NCBI GenBank assembly: GCA_035259145.1
Contig: DATFWQ010000191.1
Location: 1-32,689, forward strand
Source: CF-161 sp035259145
Lineage (GTDB): Bacteria > Chloroflexota > Dormibacteria > Dormibacterales > Dormibacteraceae
DNA: 32,689 nt
Direction of reading: 5' to 3'
Numbering within the stretch: position 1 is the first letter of the stretch; every line of letters begins with the position of its first letter. Shown piece by piece: positions 23,881 through 31,405 of the stretch. Under the pieces are notes generated by a model. It was not told where the DNA came from, did not search any database, and saw only the letters and a list, made by a program, of their open reading frames with translations. A program made the position numbers and the translations under genes.

Positions 23881-23922
23881 CCGCAATTAGGTTAGATGCG
23901 ATCCGCCACACTGTGCAGGTTC

Positions 23923-24978
23923 ATGAGGACGATCGCCGTCGACGCCAATCCAGCCGCGCGAGCAATTCAGACCGGAACCGAGGTCTATGCCCGAGAGGTG
24001 GCGCGCAGGCTGCCCGCTGCGGCGCCGGAGCTGCGATTCGTCTTCTACGCCGCGCGACCTGCCGACGTTCCCGGGATCGACTTCACGGTGTTGCCCGGGA
24101 CACGACTCTGGTCGCAGCTGCGGCTCCCGCGCGAGCTCTGGCGCCGGCGCCACGACCTCTTATTTGCCCCCTCGCACGTGGTGCCGTTTATTGCTCCAGG
24201 CCTGGCCCTGACCGTCGTCCACGACCTTGCCTTCGAACGCTATCCGGCCGCTTACAGCCGTGACGCCCTCTTCTATCTGAGGCTGACCACCCGCTGGGCG
24301 GAGCGTCGGTGCCCGCGTCTGCTCGCAGTTTCGCAGTCGACGGCGAACGACCTGGTCGAGCTTCATGGGTTAACCTCTGATCGGATCACAGTGGTCCCGC
24401 TGGGCGGGGGCGAGCCGCCGCCCTGCCCGAGGGCGCCGGACGCGTCTCAAGAGCGGCTGGTGCAGCTCGGAATCGACCGTCCGTTCGCGCTCAACGTGGG
24501 GCGCGTGGAGTCGCGGAAGAACCAGGTCACCGCGCTGCGGGCGATCGAGCGCCTGGCAGACCTGCTGCTCGTCTGCGCTGGTCCCGTGGCCGATGCCAAA
24601 GTAGCCGCGCAGCTTCAGTCCCCACGCTGCCGCCTGCTTGGCTCCGTCGCCGAGGGCGACCTGGACGTGCTGTACAGCTGTGCCGAGGCGCTCGTTTTCC
24701 CCAGCCTGTACGAGGGCTTCGGTCTGCCGGTGCTCGAGGCGATGCGGCGGGGTTTGCCGGTTGTGACAGCCGCCGTATCCTCCCTGCCCGAGGTCGGGGG
24801 CCAGGCGGCGGTCTACGTGGATGATCCCTGCGATGCCGACGCACTGGCCGCGGCGATAAACAGGGCACTGGGGGACAGGTTGAGGCTCCGTGAGATGGGT
24901 CTTGCTCAGGCCGCGAAGTTCACGTGGGACCGGACGGCGGCCGGCGTAACAGGCGTGATCCGCGAACTGATTGCCTGA
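23923..24978 (+). CDS. GT4 family glycosyltransferase
   Basis: This protein of about 351 residues has the GT-B fold. ATG 23923 (MRTIAVDANPAARAIQTGTEVYARE) is the natural family start; nine upstream codons are also open. Motifs are LTVVHDLAFERYP, LLAVSQSTANDLVELHG, FALNVGRVESRKNQVTALRA for the donor domain, and LVFPSLYEGFGLPVLEAMRRGLPVV with the E-x7-E pair, ending with SSLPEVGGQAAVYVD and FTWDRTAAGV. The same family architecture is repeated in the convergent GT4 gene at 25060-26160, suggesting related sugar additions to one glycan. The stop-to-stop gap to that gene is 81 bp. Confidence 0.9.
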   Translation: MRTIAVDANPAARAIQTGTEVYAREVARRLPAAAPELRFVFYAARPADVPGIDFTVLPGTRLWSQLRLPRELWRRRHDLLFAPSHVVPFIAPGLALTVVHDLAFERYPAAYSRDALFYLRLTTRWAERRCPRLLAVSQSTANDLVELHGLTSDRITVVPLGGGEPPPCPRAPDASQERLVQLGIDRPFALNVGRVESRKNQVTALRAIERLADLLLVCAGPVADAKVAAQLQSPRCRLLGSVAEGDLDVLYSCAEALVFPSLYEGFGLPVLEAMRRGLPVVTAAVSSLPEVGGQAAVYVDDPCDADALAAAINRALGDRLRLREMGLAQAAKFTWDRTAAGVTGVIRELIA

Positions 24979-25059
24979 AACCGACGCTTGCCACGCAGTG
25001 CCGGCACCAAGACGTATCAACAGTTCGCAAGAGGTCGTACCGCCGGAACTCGGCCCGAT

Positions 25060-26160
25060 TCAACCCCCTCCGGAGTTCGTAGAGCGGGCTGCCCGGTCCA
25101 TGACCCGCCACGTCCGGTACGCGGCTCTGTCCCAGCTGAACTCTGCCGCGCGCAGGAGGCCCCGCCGGCGGAGCGTCGTGTGCAGCTCAGTATCCCCGCA
25201 CAGGCGCTCGAGTGCATCCGTCCAGGCCTCGACGTCCGCTGGATCGACCAGCAACCCCGCATCCCCCACAACCTCAGGCAAGGACGATGCGTTGGACGCC
25301 GCCACCGGCGTGCCGCAAGCCATCGCCTCGAGCGGCGTCAGACCAAAGCCCTCGTACCACGCCGGGTGCGCCAGGCAGGTGGCCAGGTTGTAGAGCGCCG
25401 GCATGTCCGCAGGGGGCAGTGCACCTAACAGAAGCAGATCTGATCCCAGCTGCTCCATTCGCTCGCGGACGCCCTCGTAGTGCCAGCCCCAGCTCCCCGC
25501 GACCACGAGAGGCACCCTGTCGCGCATGCGAGACCAAGCCTCCAGCAGAGTGGTCAGGTTCTTGCGTGGCTCGATCGTGCTGACGAACAGGACGAATCGA
25601 GGTGGCAGCCGGAAGCGTGCACGCGCGGCCTGGAGCAGGTCCACCGGCAGAGGCCGGTATCGCCGCGCCACCCCCTCGTGCACGACCTCCAGGCGCGCCG
25701 GTTCGATGTCGAAGAGATCGGCGACGTCGCGGGCGGTGCTCGCTGACACCGCGATTATCGAATGTGCGCGGCGCATCGACCGGGGGACGATCACCCGGAC
25801 CGACATCGACTGGCCGCTCGGGAACCACTCCGGCCTTTTGTAAATAGCCATGTCGTGCGCTGTCAGCACTGCAGGCAGGCCGACGTCGCCCAGCGGCATC
25901 ACTCCAGCGGGCCCGAAATAGAGGTTCGCGTCCATGCGCCGCAGCCGGGCCGGCCAGAGCAGGTGCCGGCCGATCAGTCTGATGCCTGGCGGACGCCGGA
26001 AGGCGATCGCCGGCTGCTCGATCCCGGGCTCTGCCTGCGTGAACACAGTAAAGCGGTTGTCAGGCCGCTCGGCCGCCAGCGCCCGCAAGATCTCGGCCGT
26101 ATAGGTGCCCACGCCAGCCCACAGCCTGGCCAGGCCCGAACCATCCACCACCACATGCAT
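25060..26160 (-). CDS. GT4 family glycosyltransferase
   Basis: This 366-residue mannosyltransferase-like GT4 enzyme opens VVVDGSGLARLWAGVGTYTAEIL, with the G-rich nucleotide-sugar loop. It continues LTAHDMAIYKRPEWFP, IAVSASTARDVADLF and FVLFVSTIEPRKNLTTLLEAW. The E-x7-E motif lies in AWYEGFGLTPLEAMACGTPVAAS, followed by SSLPEVVGDAGLLVDP and EFSWDRAA. It is the last gene of the minus-strand run ATP synthase-murA-mreB and starts 23 bp after the mreB-like stop. It may therefore be expressed with cell-shape genes. The sugar specificity cannot be read from sequence. Confidence 0.9.
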   Translation of the reverse strand: MHVVVDGSGLARLWAGVGTYTAEILRALAAERPDNRFTVFTQAEPGIEQPAIAFRRPPGIRLIGRHLLWPARLRRMDANLYFGPAGVMPLGDVGLPAVLTAHDMAIYKRPEWFPSGQSMSVRVIVPRSMRRAHSIIAVSASTARDVADLFDIEPARLEVVHEGVARRYRPLPVDLLQAARARFRLPPRFVLFVSTIEPRKNLTTLLEAWSRMRDRVPLVVAGSWGWHYEGVRERMEQLGSDLLLLGALPPADMPALYNLATCLAHPAWYEGFGLTPLEAMACGTPVAASNASSLPEVVGDAGLLVDPADVEAWTDALERLCGDTELHTTLRRRGLLRAAEFSWDRAAYRTWRVMDRAARSTNSGGG

Positions 26161-26183
26161 GCCGCTCAGCTGTCTACTGTCCG

Positions 26184-27176
26184 TCAGCGGCCTCCCAGGT
26201 AGAGCTGGCGCCGTCGGACCACCTCGAACTCGCCCAGCCCGCGGCGGGTGCCGCGGACAGCACAGGTCCGAGGCTCGCCCGCGACATGGAATGGGATGCC
26301 GGTCTCTCGTGAGAGATGACGGTCGATCCCAGGCATCAGAGCCCCCCCGCCAGTCAGGAAGAATCCGCGCTCAGCGACCTGTGCGGCAAGGCGCCTCGGG
26401 GTCTGATCGAGCACGAGTCGGACGGCGTCGACCGCGCCGGCGAGCCAGTCCTGGACCGCGTGGGTGAGCTCACCCGAGGTCACCGTCGTGCCCCGGATCT
26501 CTGCGCTCATCGGCTCATCCAGGGCGACTGCCGCGCCGATGGCGATCTTCAGTGCTTCTGCGCCGGGCCGATCCAGATCCAGGCCGCGGCTTTCGCGCAG
26601 CAGCGCTGCCAACCTGCTGTCGAGCTGTTCCCCGCCTCCGGGCACAACATGCGAGGCCGCTATCCCCGACAGTGAGACGACGGCCACCTGAACCAGGCCA
26701 CCTCCGATGTCGCAGATGCCCTGGGGACTGGAGTCAGCCACGCGAAGACCCAGACCGAGTGCGGCAGCCAGCGGCGCCTCGATCAGCCAGGCCTGTCGGG
26801 CGCCCGCTGTCATGGCGGCGGCGATCAGGGCCCGACGCTGGTCTCCAGGCGCGCCGGCCGGCACGCACAGCATCACCTCGGGCCGGAACAACCGGTGCCG
26901 GCCCTGGACTCGTGTCACCAGCTCGACCAGGATGCCTCTTACCAGGCCCCCGTCCACGAACGCGCCATGGGCGACAGGGTGGACGAGCTGCACCGTCGTC
27001 CCCGGCTGCTCGGCCAGTTCCAGCGCTTGCCTGCCGATCGCACGCAGCCGCCGGCTGGCCGGGTCGACCGCCGCCACGCACGGCTCGTCGGCAACCACAC
27101 CCTCCCCCCGCACATACACCTGCAACGTCGACGTGCCGAGGTCGATCCCGATCTTCCTGGCGAACACCGCGGTCAC
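26184..27176 (-). CDS. mreB: MreB-like rod-shape actin homologue
   Basis: This 330-residue actin-fold ATPase polymerises under the membrane and guides side-wall peptidoglycan synthesis. The phosphate-1 loop GIDLGTSTLQVYV, the phosphate-2 loop ICDIGGGLVQVAVVS and the adenosine motif FFLTGGGALMPGID are all present, and length is normal. Sequence between motifs is more divergent than in canonical MreB, so it could be an Mbl- or MreBH-like paralogue. No mreC or mreD is adjacent. The GTG start lies 21 bp after murA, an arrangement like Firmicutes murA ... mbl. Confidence 0.87.
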   Translation of the reverse strand: MTAVFARKIGIDLGTSTLQVYVRGEGVVADEPCVAAVDPASRRLRAIGRQALELAEQPGTTVQLVHPVAHGAFVDGGLVRGILVELVTRVQGRHRLFRPEVMLCVPAGAPGDQRRALIAAAMTAGARQAWLIEAPLAAALGLGLRVADSSPQGICDIGGGLVQVAVVSLSGIAASHVVPGGGEQLDSRLAALLRESRGLDLDRPGAEALKIAIGAAVALDEPMSAEIRGTTVTSGELTHAVQDWLAGAVDAVRLVLDQTPRRLAAQVAERGFFLTGGGALMPGIDRHLSRETGIPFHVAGEPRTCAVRGTRRGLGEFEVVRRRQLYLGGR

Positions 27177-27197
27177 CTGGCCCCCGCGGCCAGTCCA

Positions 27198-28538
27198 CTA
27201 GTCGCCGTGGGCGCGAAGCGCCGGGTCGGTCAATTGCTCACTCTCGTGGCGGAGCTCGACCTTGGCGCCCAGCGCACGGAGCTTGCCAGGCATATTCTCG
27301 TAACCGCGCTCGATGTGCCACGCCTCGCTGATCTCGGTCGTCCCGCGGGCACAGAGGGCGGCGATGACCAGAGCGGCGCCGGAGCGGATGTCTGGCACGC
27401 TGACGTCGGTGCCGTGGAGTCGAGCTGGACCGCGGACGAACGCATCACGCCCATTTGCGGTGATGCGAGCACCCATCCGGGTCAGTTCGGCAACGTGCTG
27501 GAAGCGGTTCTCATAGATCGGCTCGGTGATAATGCTCGAGCCTTCCGCCTGTGTCATGAGTGCCACGTACTGGGGCTGCAGGTCGGTCGGAAAGCCGGGG
27601 TGCGCCCAGGTAAACAGGTCGACGGGCCGAAGCGGTCGCGCCAGGTCCCTCCTTACGCGGATCGAGCCTTCACTGGTCTCCACCTCGGCTCCTGCCTCCT
27701 GCAACTTCAGCAGAACCGAGGGCAGGTCTTGCTGGGGTCCCGCGTCCAGCACGACATCTCCACCGGCCGCCGCGACCGCGATCGCGTAGGTGCCGGCTTC
27801 GAGATAGTCAGGGATGACGTGGTGCTCGGTGCCCCGCAGCCGCCGCACCCCATGGACGACGATCTCGTCCGTGCCTGCACCCTCGATGTTTGCCCCCATC
27901 GAACAAAGGAACCGGCAAAGGTCCTGGACGTGGGGCTCGCGGGCGGCGTTGTAAACCTCCGTCCGGCCCGACGCCTGGATGGCCGCCATCACGATGTTCT
28001 CGGTACCCGTGACCGTCGGCATGTCGAGCACCACGCGAGTGCCATGCAGGCCGTTCGGCGCCCGTGCGATGAACTCTGAGCCGGTCTCTACAATCTCGGC
28101 CCCCATGGCCCTGAGCCCACGGACGTGCATCTCGACGCGCCTGGCTCCGATCTGGTCGCCACCTGGCTTGGGCACCCGAGCCGCCCCGGCGCGCGCGATG
28201 AGGGCGCCCATCAACACGATTGAAGCGCGCATGCGGCGTCCCATCGCGTCAGGCACCGTGTCGCCTACGTCAGTCGCGGTGATCACCGCTGCGTCGGGCC
28301 CCGTCGCGACGAGGGTGACGCCCAGCTCGCGGAGGATGTCCCGCATCATGTCGGTGTCCGCGACGCGAGCGAGGTTGTGCAGCTTCACGGGCTCGCGGGT
28401 GAGCAGCGAGGCGGCCATGATCGGCAAAGAGGCGTTCTTTGAACCCCCGATCCGTGTACGTCCACACAGCGGGCGGCCGCCGGTGATGTGAATGACGTTG
28501 CCTGGCGATGCCGACGGCATGCGCGACACTTTAGGCAT
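27198..28538 (-). CDS. murA: UDP-N-acetylglucosamine 1-carboxyvinyltransferase
   Basis: This 446-residue cytosolic enzyme catalyses the first committed step of peptidoglycan synthesis, transferring enolpyruvate from PEP to UDP-GlcNAc. The substrate-binding lysine is K34 (GGSKNASLPIM). The mobile active-site loop reads PKPGGDQIGARR, so D128 replaces the usual catalytic Cys. The acid/base Asp in GFPTDLQPQ and the Arg in HIERGYENMPGKLRALGA are kept. An Asp at the loop position is known from mycobacteria and chlamydiae and makes MurA insensitive to fosfomycin. The start could be Met1 or Met7. It follows the ATP synthase genes by 118 bp and precedes mreB by 21 bp. Confidence 0.96.
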   Translation of the reverse strand: MPKVSRMPSASPGNVIHITGGRPLCGRTRIGGSKNASLPIMAASLLTREPVKLHNLARVADTDMMRDILRELGVTLVATGPDAAVITATDVGDTVPDAMGRRMRASIVLMGALIARAGAARVPKPGGDQIGARRVEMHVRGLRAMGAEIVETGSEFIARAPNGLHGTRVVLDMPTVTGTENIVMAAIQASGRTEVYNAAREPHVQDLCRFLCSMGANIEGAGTDEIVVHGVRRLRGTEHHVIPDYLEAGTYAIAVAAAGGDVVLDAGPQQDLPSVLLKLQEAGAEVETSEGSIRVRRDLARPLRPVDLFTWAHPGFPTDLQPQYVALMTQAEGSSIITEPIYENRFQHVAELTRMGARITANGRDAFVRGPARLHGTDVSVPDIRSGAALVIAALCARGTTEISEAWHIERGYENMPGKLRALGAKVELRHESEQLTDPALRAHGD

Positions 28539-28590
28539 TGGTACCGTCGTTGCGCCGGTCGGGAGTTTCAGGCTGAAGCCCGCTCACACA

Positions 28591-28620
28591 AGAACAAACG
28601 GCGAACCAGGCGGCGCTGGT
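28591..28620 (-). terminator. Possible weak terminator after atpC
   Basis: On the minus strand ACCAG-CGCCGC-CTGGT forms a 5-bp stem (28620-28605), with a T-rich stretch (CGTTTGTTCT, 28600-28591) four bases later. It lies in the 118-bp gap between atpC and murA and could reduce read-through from the ATP synthase operon. The stem is short. Confidence 0.3.
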
Positions 28621-28656
28621 ACTGAGGGCCCGCCGCACGGGGCATGTACGCCGCGG

Positions 28657-29079
28657 TTATCGCCCTCGCCTCATCCGAGCCAGGCGCAATCGTGACTCCG
28701 CCACCTCCAGGATTGCCGCCATCTCGGCCTCCTCCTTGGGCGTCAGTTCGCCGCTCAGCCGCTCCTGGGCCTGGCGCCGCGCCTCCTCGGCCGCCTCCTC
28801 GCTGATCTCTTCCGCTCGCTCGGCCACATCGGCAAGCACGGTCACGCGGTCTGGCAGCACCTCAAGGAACCCGCCGCCCACGAACAGCTCTGTCTCCTCC
28901 GAGCCGTTTCGGATCAGGAGAGGGCCCGGCTGCAGCGTGGTCAAAAGGGGGGCGTGCCGCGGCAGGATGCCAAGCTCGCCGTCGCCGCCCCGGCAGAGCA
29001 GGAACGGACGGCCTCGACCGTCTACCTCTCCCTCGAACAGCGACCGCTCGACGCTGACGACGCGAAGGTGGACACTCAA
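28657..29079 (-). CDS. atpC: ATP synthase epsilon subunit
   Basis: This 140-residue central-stalk subunit couples F1 to the c-ring and inhibits ATP hydrolysis. The N-terminal beta-sandwich (SVHLRVVSVERSLFEGEV, GELGILPRHAPLLTTLQPG, FVGGGFLEVLPDRVTVLAD) is followed by the two-helix C-terminal domain (EEAAEEARRQAQERL...). The start is a TTG at 29079, 3 bases after the atpD stop with a GAGGG upstream; no better start exists in frame. It is the last gene of the atp operon. Confidence 0.95.
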   Translation of the reverse strand: MSVHLRVVSVERSLFEGEVDGRGRPFLLCRGGDGELGILPRHAPLLTTLQPGPLLIRNGSEETELFVGGGFLEVLPDRVTVLADVAERAEEISEEAAEEARRQAQERLSGELTPKEEAEMAAILEVAESRLRLARMRRGR

Positions 29080-29082
29080 GCC

Positions 29083-30531
29083 CTAACCCTCGTCCCTCTG
29101 CATCTGCTCACCCAGCTCCCGGGCCTCGTCGATCGTGCCGACCAGGTAGAACGCCTGTTCGGGGAGGTCGTCGTGCTTGCCCTCCAGGATCTCCTTGAAG
29201 CCGCGCACGGTCTCCTTCACGGGCACGAACTTTCCGTCCCGGCCCGTGAAGCGCTCGGCTACGAACATCGGCTGTGACAGGAAGCGCTGGATCTTGCGAG
29301 CGCGCGTCACGGTCAGCTTGTCGTCTTCGGACAGCTCCTCCATACCCAGGATGGCGATGATGTCCTGCAGCTCCTTGTAGCGCTGCATAGTGCGTTTCAC
29401 GCCCTGCGCGGCATCGTAGTGGTCCTGGCCGACCACACGTGGCTCCAGGAACCGCGAGGTCGACTCGAGCGGATCCACGGCGGGGTAGATGCCGATCTCA
29501 GTCAGCGGCCGGCTCAGAGTCACGATGGCCCCCAGGTGTGCGAACGTCGTCTGAATCGCCGGGTCGGTCATATCGTCCGCCGGCACGAAGATGGCCTGGA
29601 CGGAGGTGATGGAGCCCTTCCGTGTCGACGTGATGCGCTCCTGTAGAGCTCCCATCTCCGTTGCCAGCGTCGGCTGGTAGCCGACGTTCGAGGGCAACCG
29701 GCCCAGCAGGGCCGAGACCTCGGAGCCAGCCAGCATGTACCGGAAGATGTTGTCGATGAACATGAGGACGTCGGCCCCCTCGGTATCCCGGAAGTACTCG
29801 GCCATCGTGAGGCCGGTCAATCCGACGCGCGCCCTGGCTCCAGGCGGTTCGTTCATCTGACCGAACACCAGCGTGGTCTTGTCCAGCACGCCGGCATCCT
29901 GCATCTCGCGGTAAAAGTCGTTGCCCTCACGCGTTCGCTCGCCGACTCCGGCGAAGACCGAGCGGCCCTGATGCTCATGCGCGATGTTGCGAATCAGCTC
30001 CTGCACGATGATCGTCTTGCCTACGCCGGCTCCGCCGAACAGCCCGATCTTCGACCCCTTGACGAACGTGCAGATCAGGTCGATGACCTTGAGGCCCGTC
30101 TCCAGGATCTCGATCTCCGTCTTCTGTTCCTCGACGGCGGGCGCGGGCCGGTGGATTGGCCATAGCTCGATTCCCTCAGGCGTCGGTTCATCGTCGATCG
30201 CCTGACCGATCACGTTGAACATCCGGCCCAGGGTCTCCACGCCCACCGGCACCTTGATAGGCTGGCCGGTGGCCCGTACTGCGTCGCCGCGGCGAAAGCC
30301 GTCGGTGGAGTCCATGGCCAGGCAGCGGACGGTGTTGTCCCCCGTTTCCTGCTGCACCTCGAGAACTACCTGACGGCCGTCCTGGGTAGTGACGACCAGC
30401 GCCTCCATCAGGTTTGGCAGCCTTCCGGGCGGGAACTCCACGTCCACGACCGCGCCGATAACCTGGCTGATCTTGCCCGTCACCCCCGGCGCCGCGCCGA
30501 CATCAACAGCCTGCTCGGTCGCTTGTGCCAT
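29083..30531 (-). CDS. atpD: ATP synthase beta subunit
   Basis: This 482-residue catalytic subunit of F1 makes ATP. Visible are the Walker A GGAGVGKTIIVQEL, the GERTREGNDFYREM catalytic glutamate region, LMFIDNIFRY (Walker B), and the DELSEED equivalent MEELSEDD that contacts the gamma shaft. ATG 30531 (MAQATEQAVDVGAAPGVTGKISQVIG) is the natural start; 12 further open codons upstream overlap atpG. It follows atpG by 7 bp and precedes atpC by 3 bp. Confidence 0.98.
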   Translation of the reverse strand: MAQATEQAVDVGAAPGVTGKISQVIGAVVDVEFPPGRLPNLMEALVVTTQDGRQVVLEVQQETGDNTVRCLAMDSTDGFRRGDAVRATGQPIKVPVGVETLGRMFNVIGQAIDDEPTPEGIELWPIHRPAPAVEEQKTEIEILETGLKVIDLICTFVKGSKIGLFGGAGVGKTIIVQELIRNIAHEHQGRSVFAGVGERTREGNDFYREMQDAGVLDKTTLVFGQMNEPPGARARVGLTGLTMAEYFRDTEGADVLMFIDNIFRYMLAGSEVSALLGRLPSNVGYQPTLATEMGALQERITSTRKGSITSVQAIFVPADDMTDPAIQTTFAHLGAIVTLSRPLTEIGIYPAVDPLESTSRFLEPRVVGQDHYDAAQGVKRTMQRYKELQDIIAILGMEELSEDDKLTVTRARKIQRFLSQPMFVAERFTGRDGKFVPVKETVRGFKEILEGKHDDLPEQAFYLVGTIDEARELGEQMQRDEG

Positions 30532-30538
30532 AGGTCTG

Positions 30539-31402
30539 CTACTCCTTGCGCAGGGCCTCCGCCCCACCGACGATGTCCATGAGCTCCGCCGTGATCGTGG
30601 CCTGACGCACCTTGTTGGCGGTCAGCGTGAACGATTCGATCATGTCGCCTGCCGCCTTCGTGGCGTTCTGCATGGCAACCATCCGCGCCGAGTGCTCGCT
30701 GGCCTGGTTCTCCAGCACGGCCTGGTACACGAGGGTTTCGATATACCGTGGCAGGAGCGCATCGAGAACCGCCTCAGGGTCCGGCTCGTAGATGTAGTCA
30801 GCTACAGTCCGGCCCGCCTGGACCTCCGGCACGCTGATCGGCAGCAGGGTTTGCACGACCGGATCCTGGCGCAAGGTCGACACCCAACGAGCGTAGGCCA
30901 GGAGCAGGGTGTCGGCCCGGCCCTCGTCGTACTCCTCGAGGGCAGCGCTCACCGCAGGCAAGATCGCGCCCACGCCCGGGCGGTCCTTGATCCCACTCAC
31001 GTCGGCCACGATGTCGCGCCGGTAGCGGGCCAGGAAGTCGCGACCCTTGCGGCCGATCGTCACATAGCGTGCCTGACCACGGTGGTGCTGGTTGACGTAT
31101 CGGTTGACCGAACGCAGCGTGTTCGTGTTCAGGGCCCCGGCGAGGCCGCGGTCGGCGGTCACCACGATCAGGAGCGCCCGATCGCCCTCTCTCCGCTCCA
31201 GATATGAGTGGCGGTACTCGGTGGCTCGTTCGGCCGTCGTCGCGAGGACCTCCACCATCTTCTCGGCGTACGGCCTGGTCGCCTGCACCGCCGCCTGAGC
31301 ACGTCGAAGCCGCGTGGCCGAGACCACCTGCATCGCCTTCGTGATCTTCTGCATGTTCTGGGTGCTGCGGATGCGGCGGCGAATGTCGCGGAGAGATGGC
31401 AT
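30539..31402 (-). CDS. atpG: ATP synthase gamma subunit
   Basis: This 287-residue rotor shaft of F1 starts with the conserved helix MPSLRDIRRRIRSTQNMQKITKAMQVVSATRLRRAQ. The middle domain contains VVTADRGLAGALNT, and the C-terminal helix includes NATKAAGDMIESFTLTANKVRQATITAEL. Length and both shaft helices are normal. It lies 3 bp after atpA and 7 bp before atpD in the standard operon order. Confidence 0.97.
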   Translation of the reverse strand: MPSLRDIRRRIRSTQNMQKITKAMQVVSATRLRRAQAAVQATRPYAEKMVEVLATTAERATEYRHSYLERREGDRALLIVVTADRGLAGALNTNTLRSVNRYVNQHHRGQARYVTIGRKGRDFLARYRRDIVADVSGIKDRPGVGAILPAVSAALEEYDEGRADTLLLAYARWVSTLRQDPVVQTLLPISVPEVQAGRTVADYIYEPDPEAVLDALLPRYIETLVYQAVLENQASEHSARMVAMQNATKAAGDMIESFTLTANKVRQATITAELMDIVGGAEALRKE

Positions 31403-31405
31403 GAG

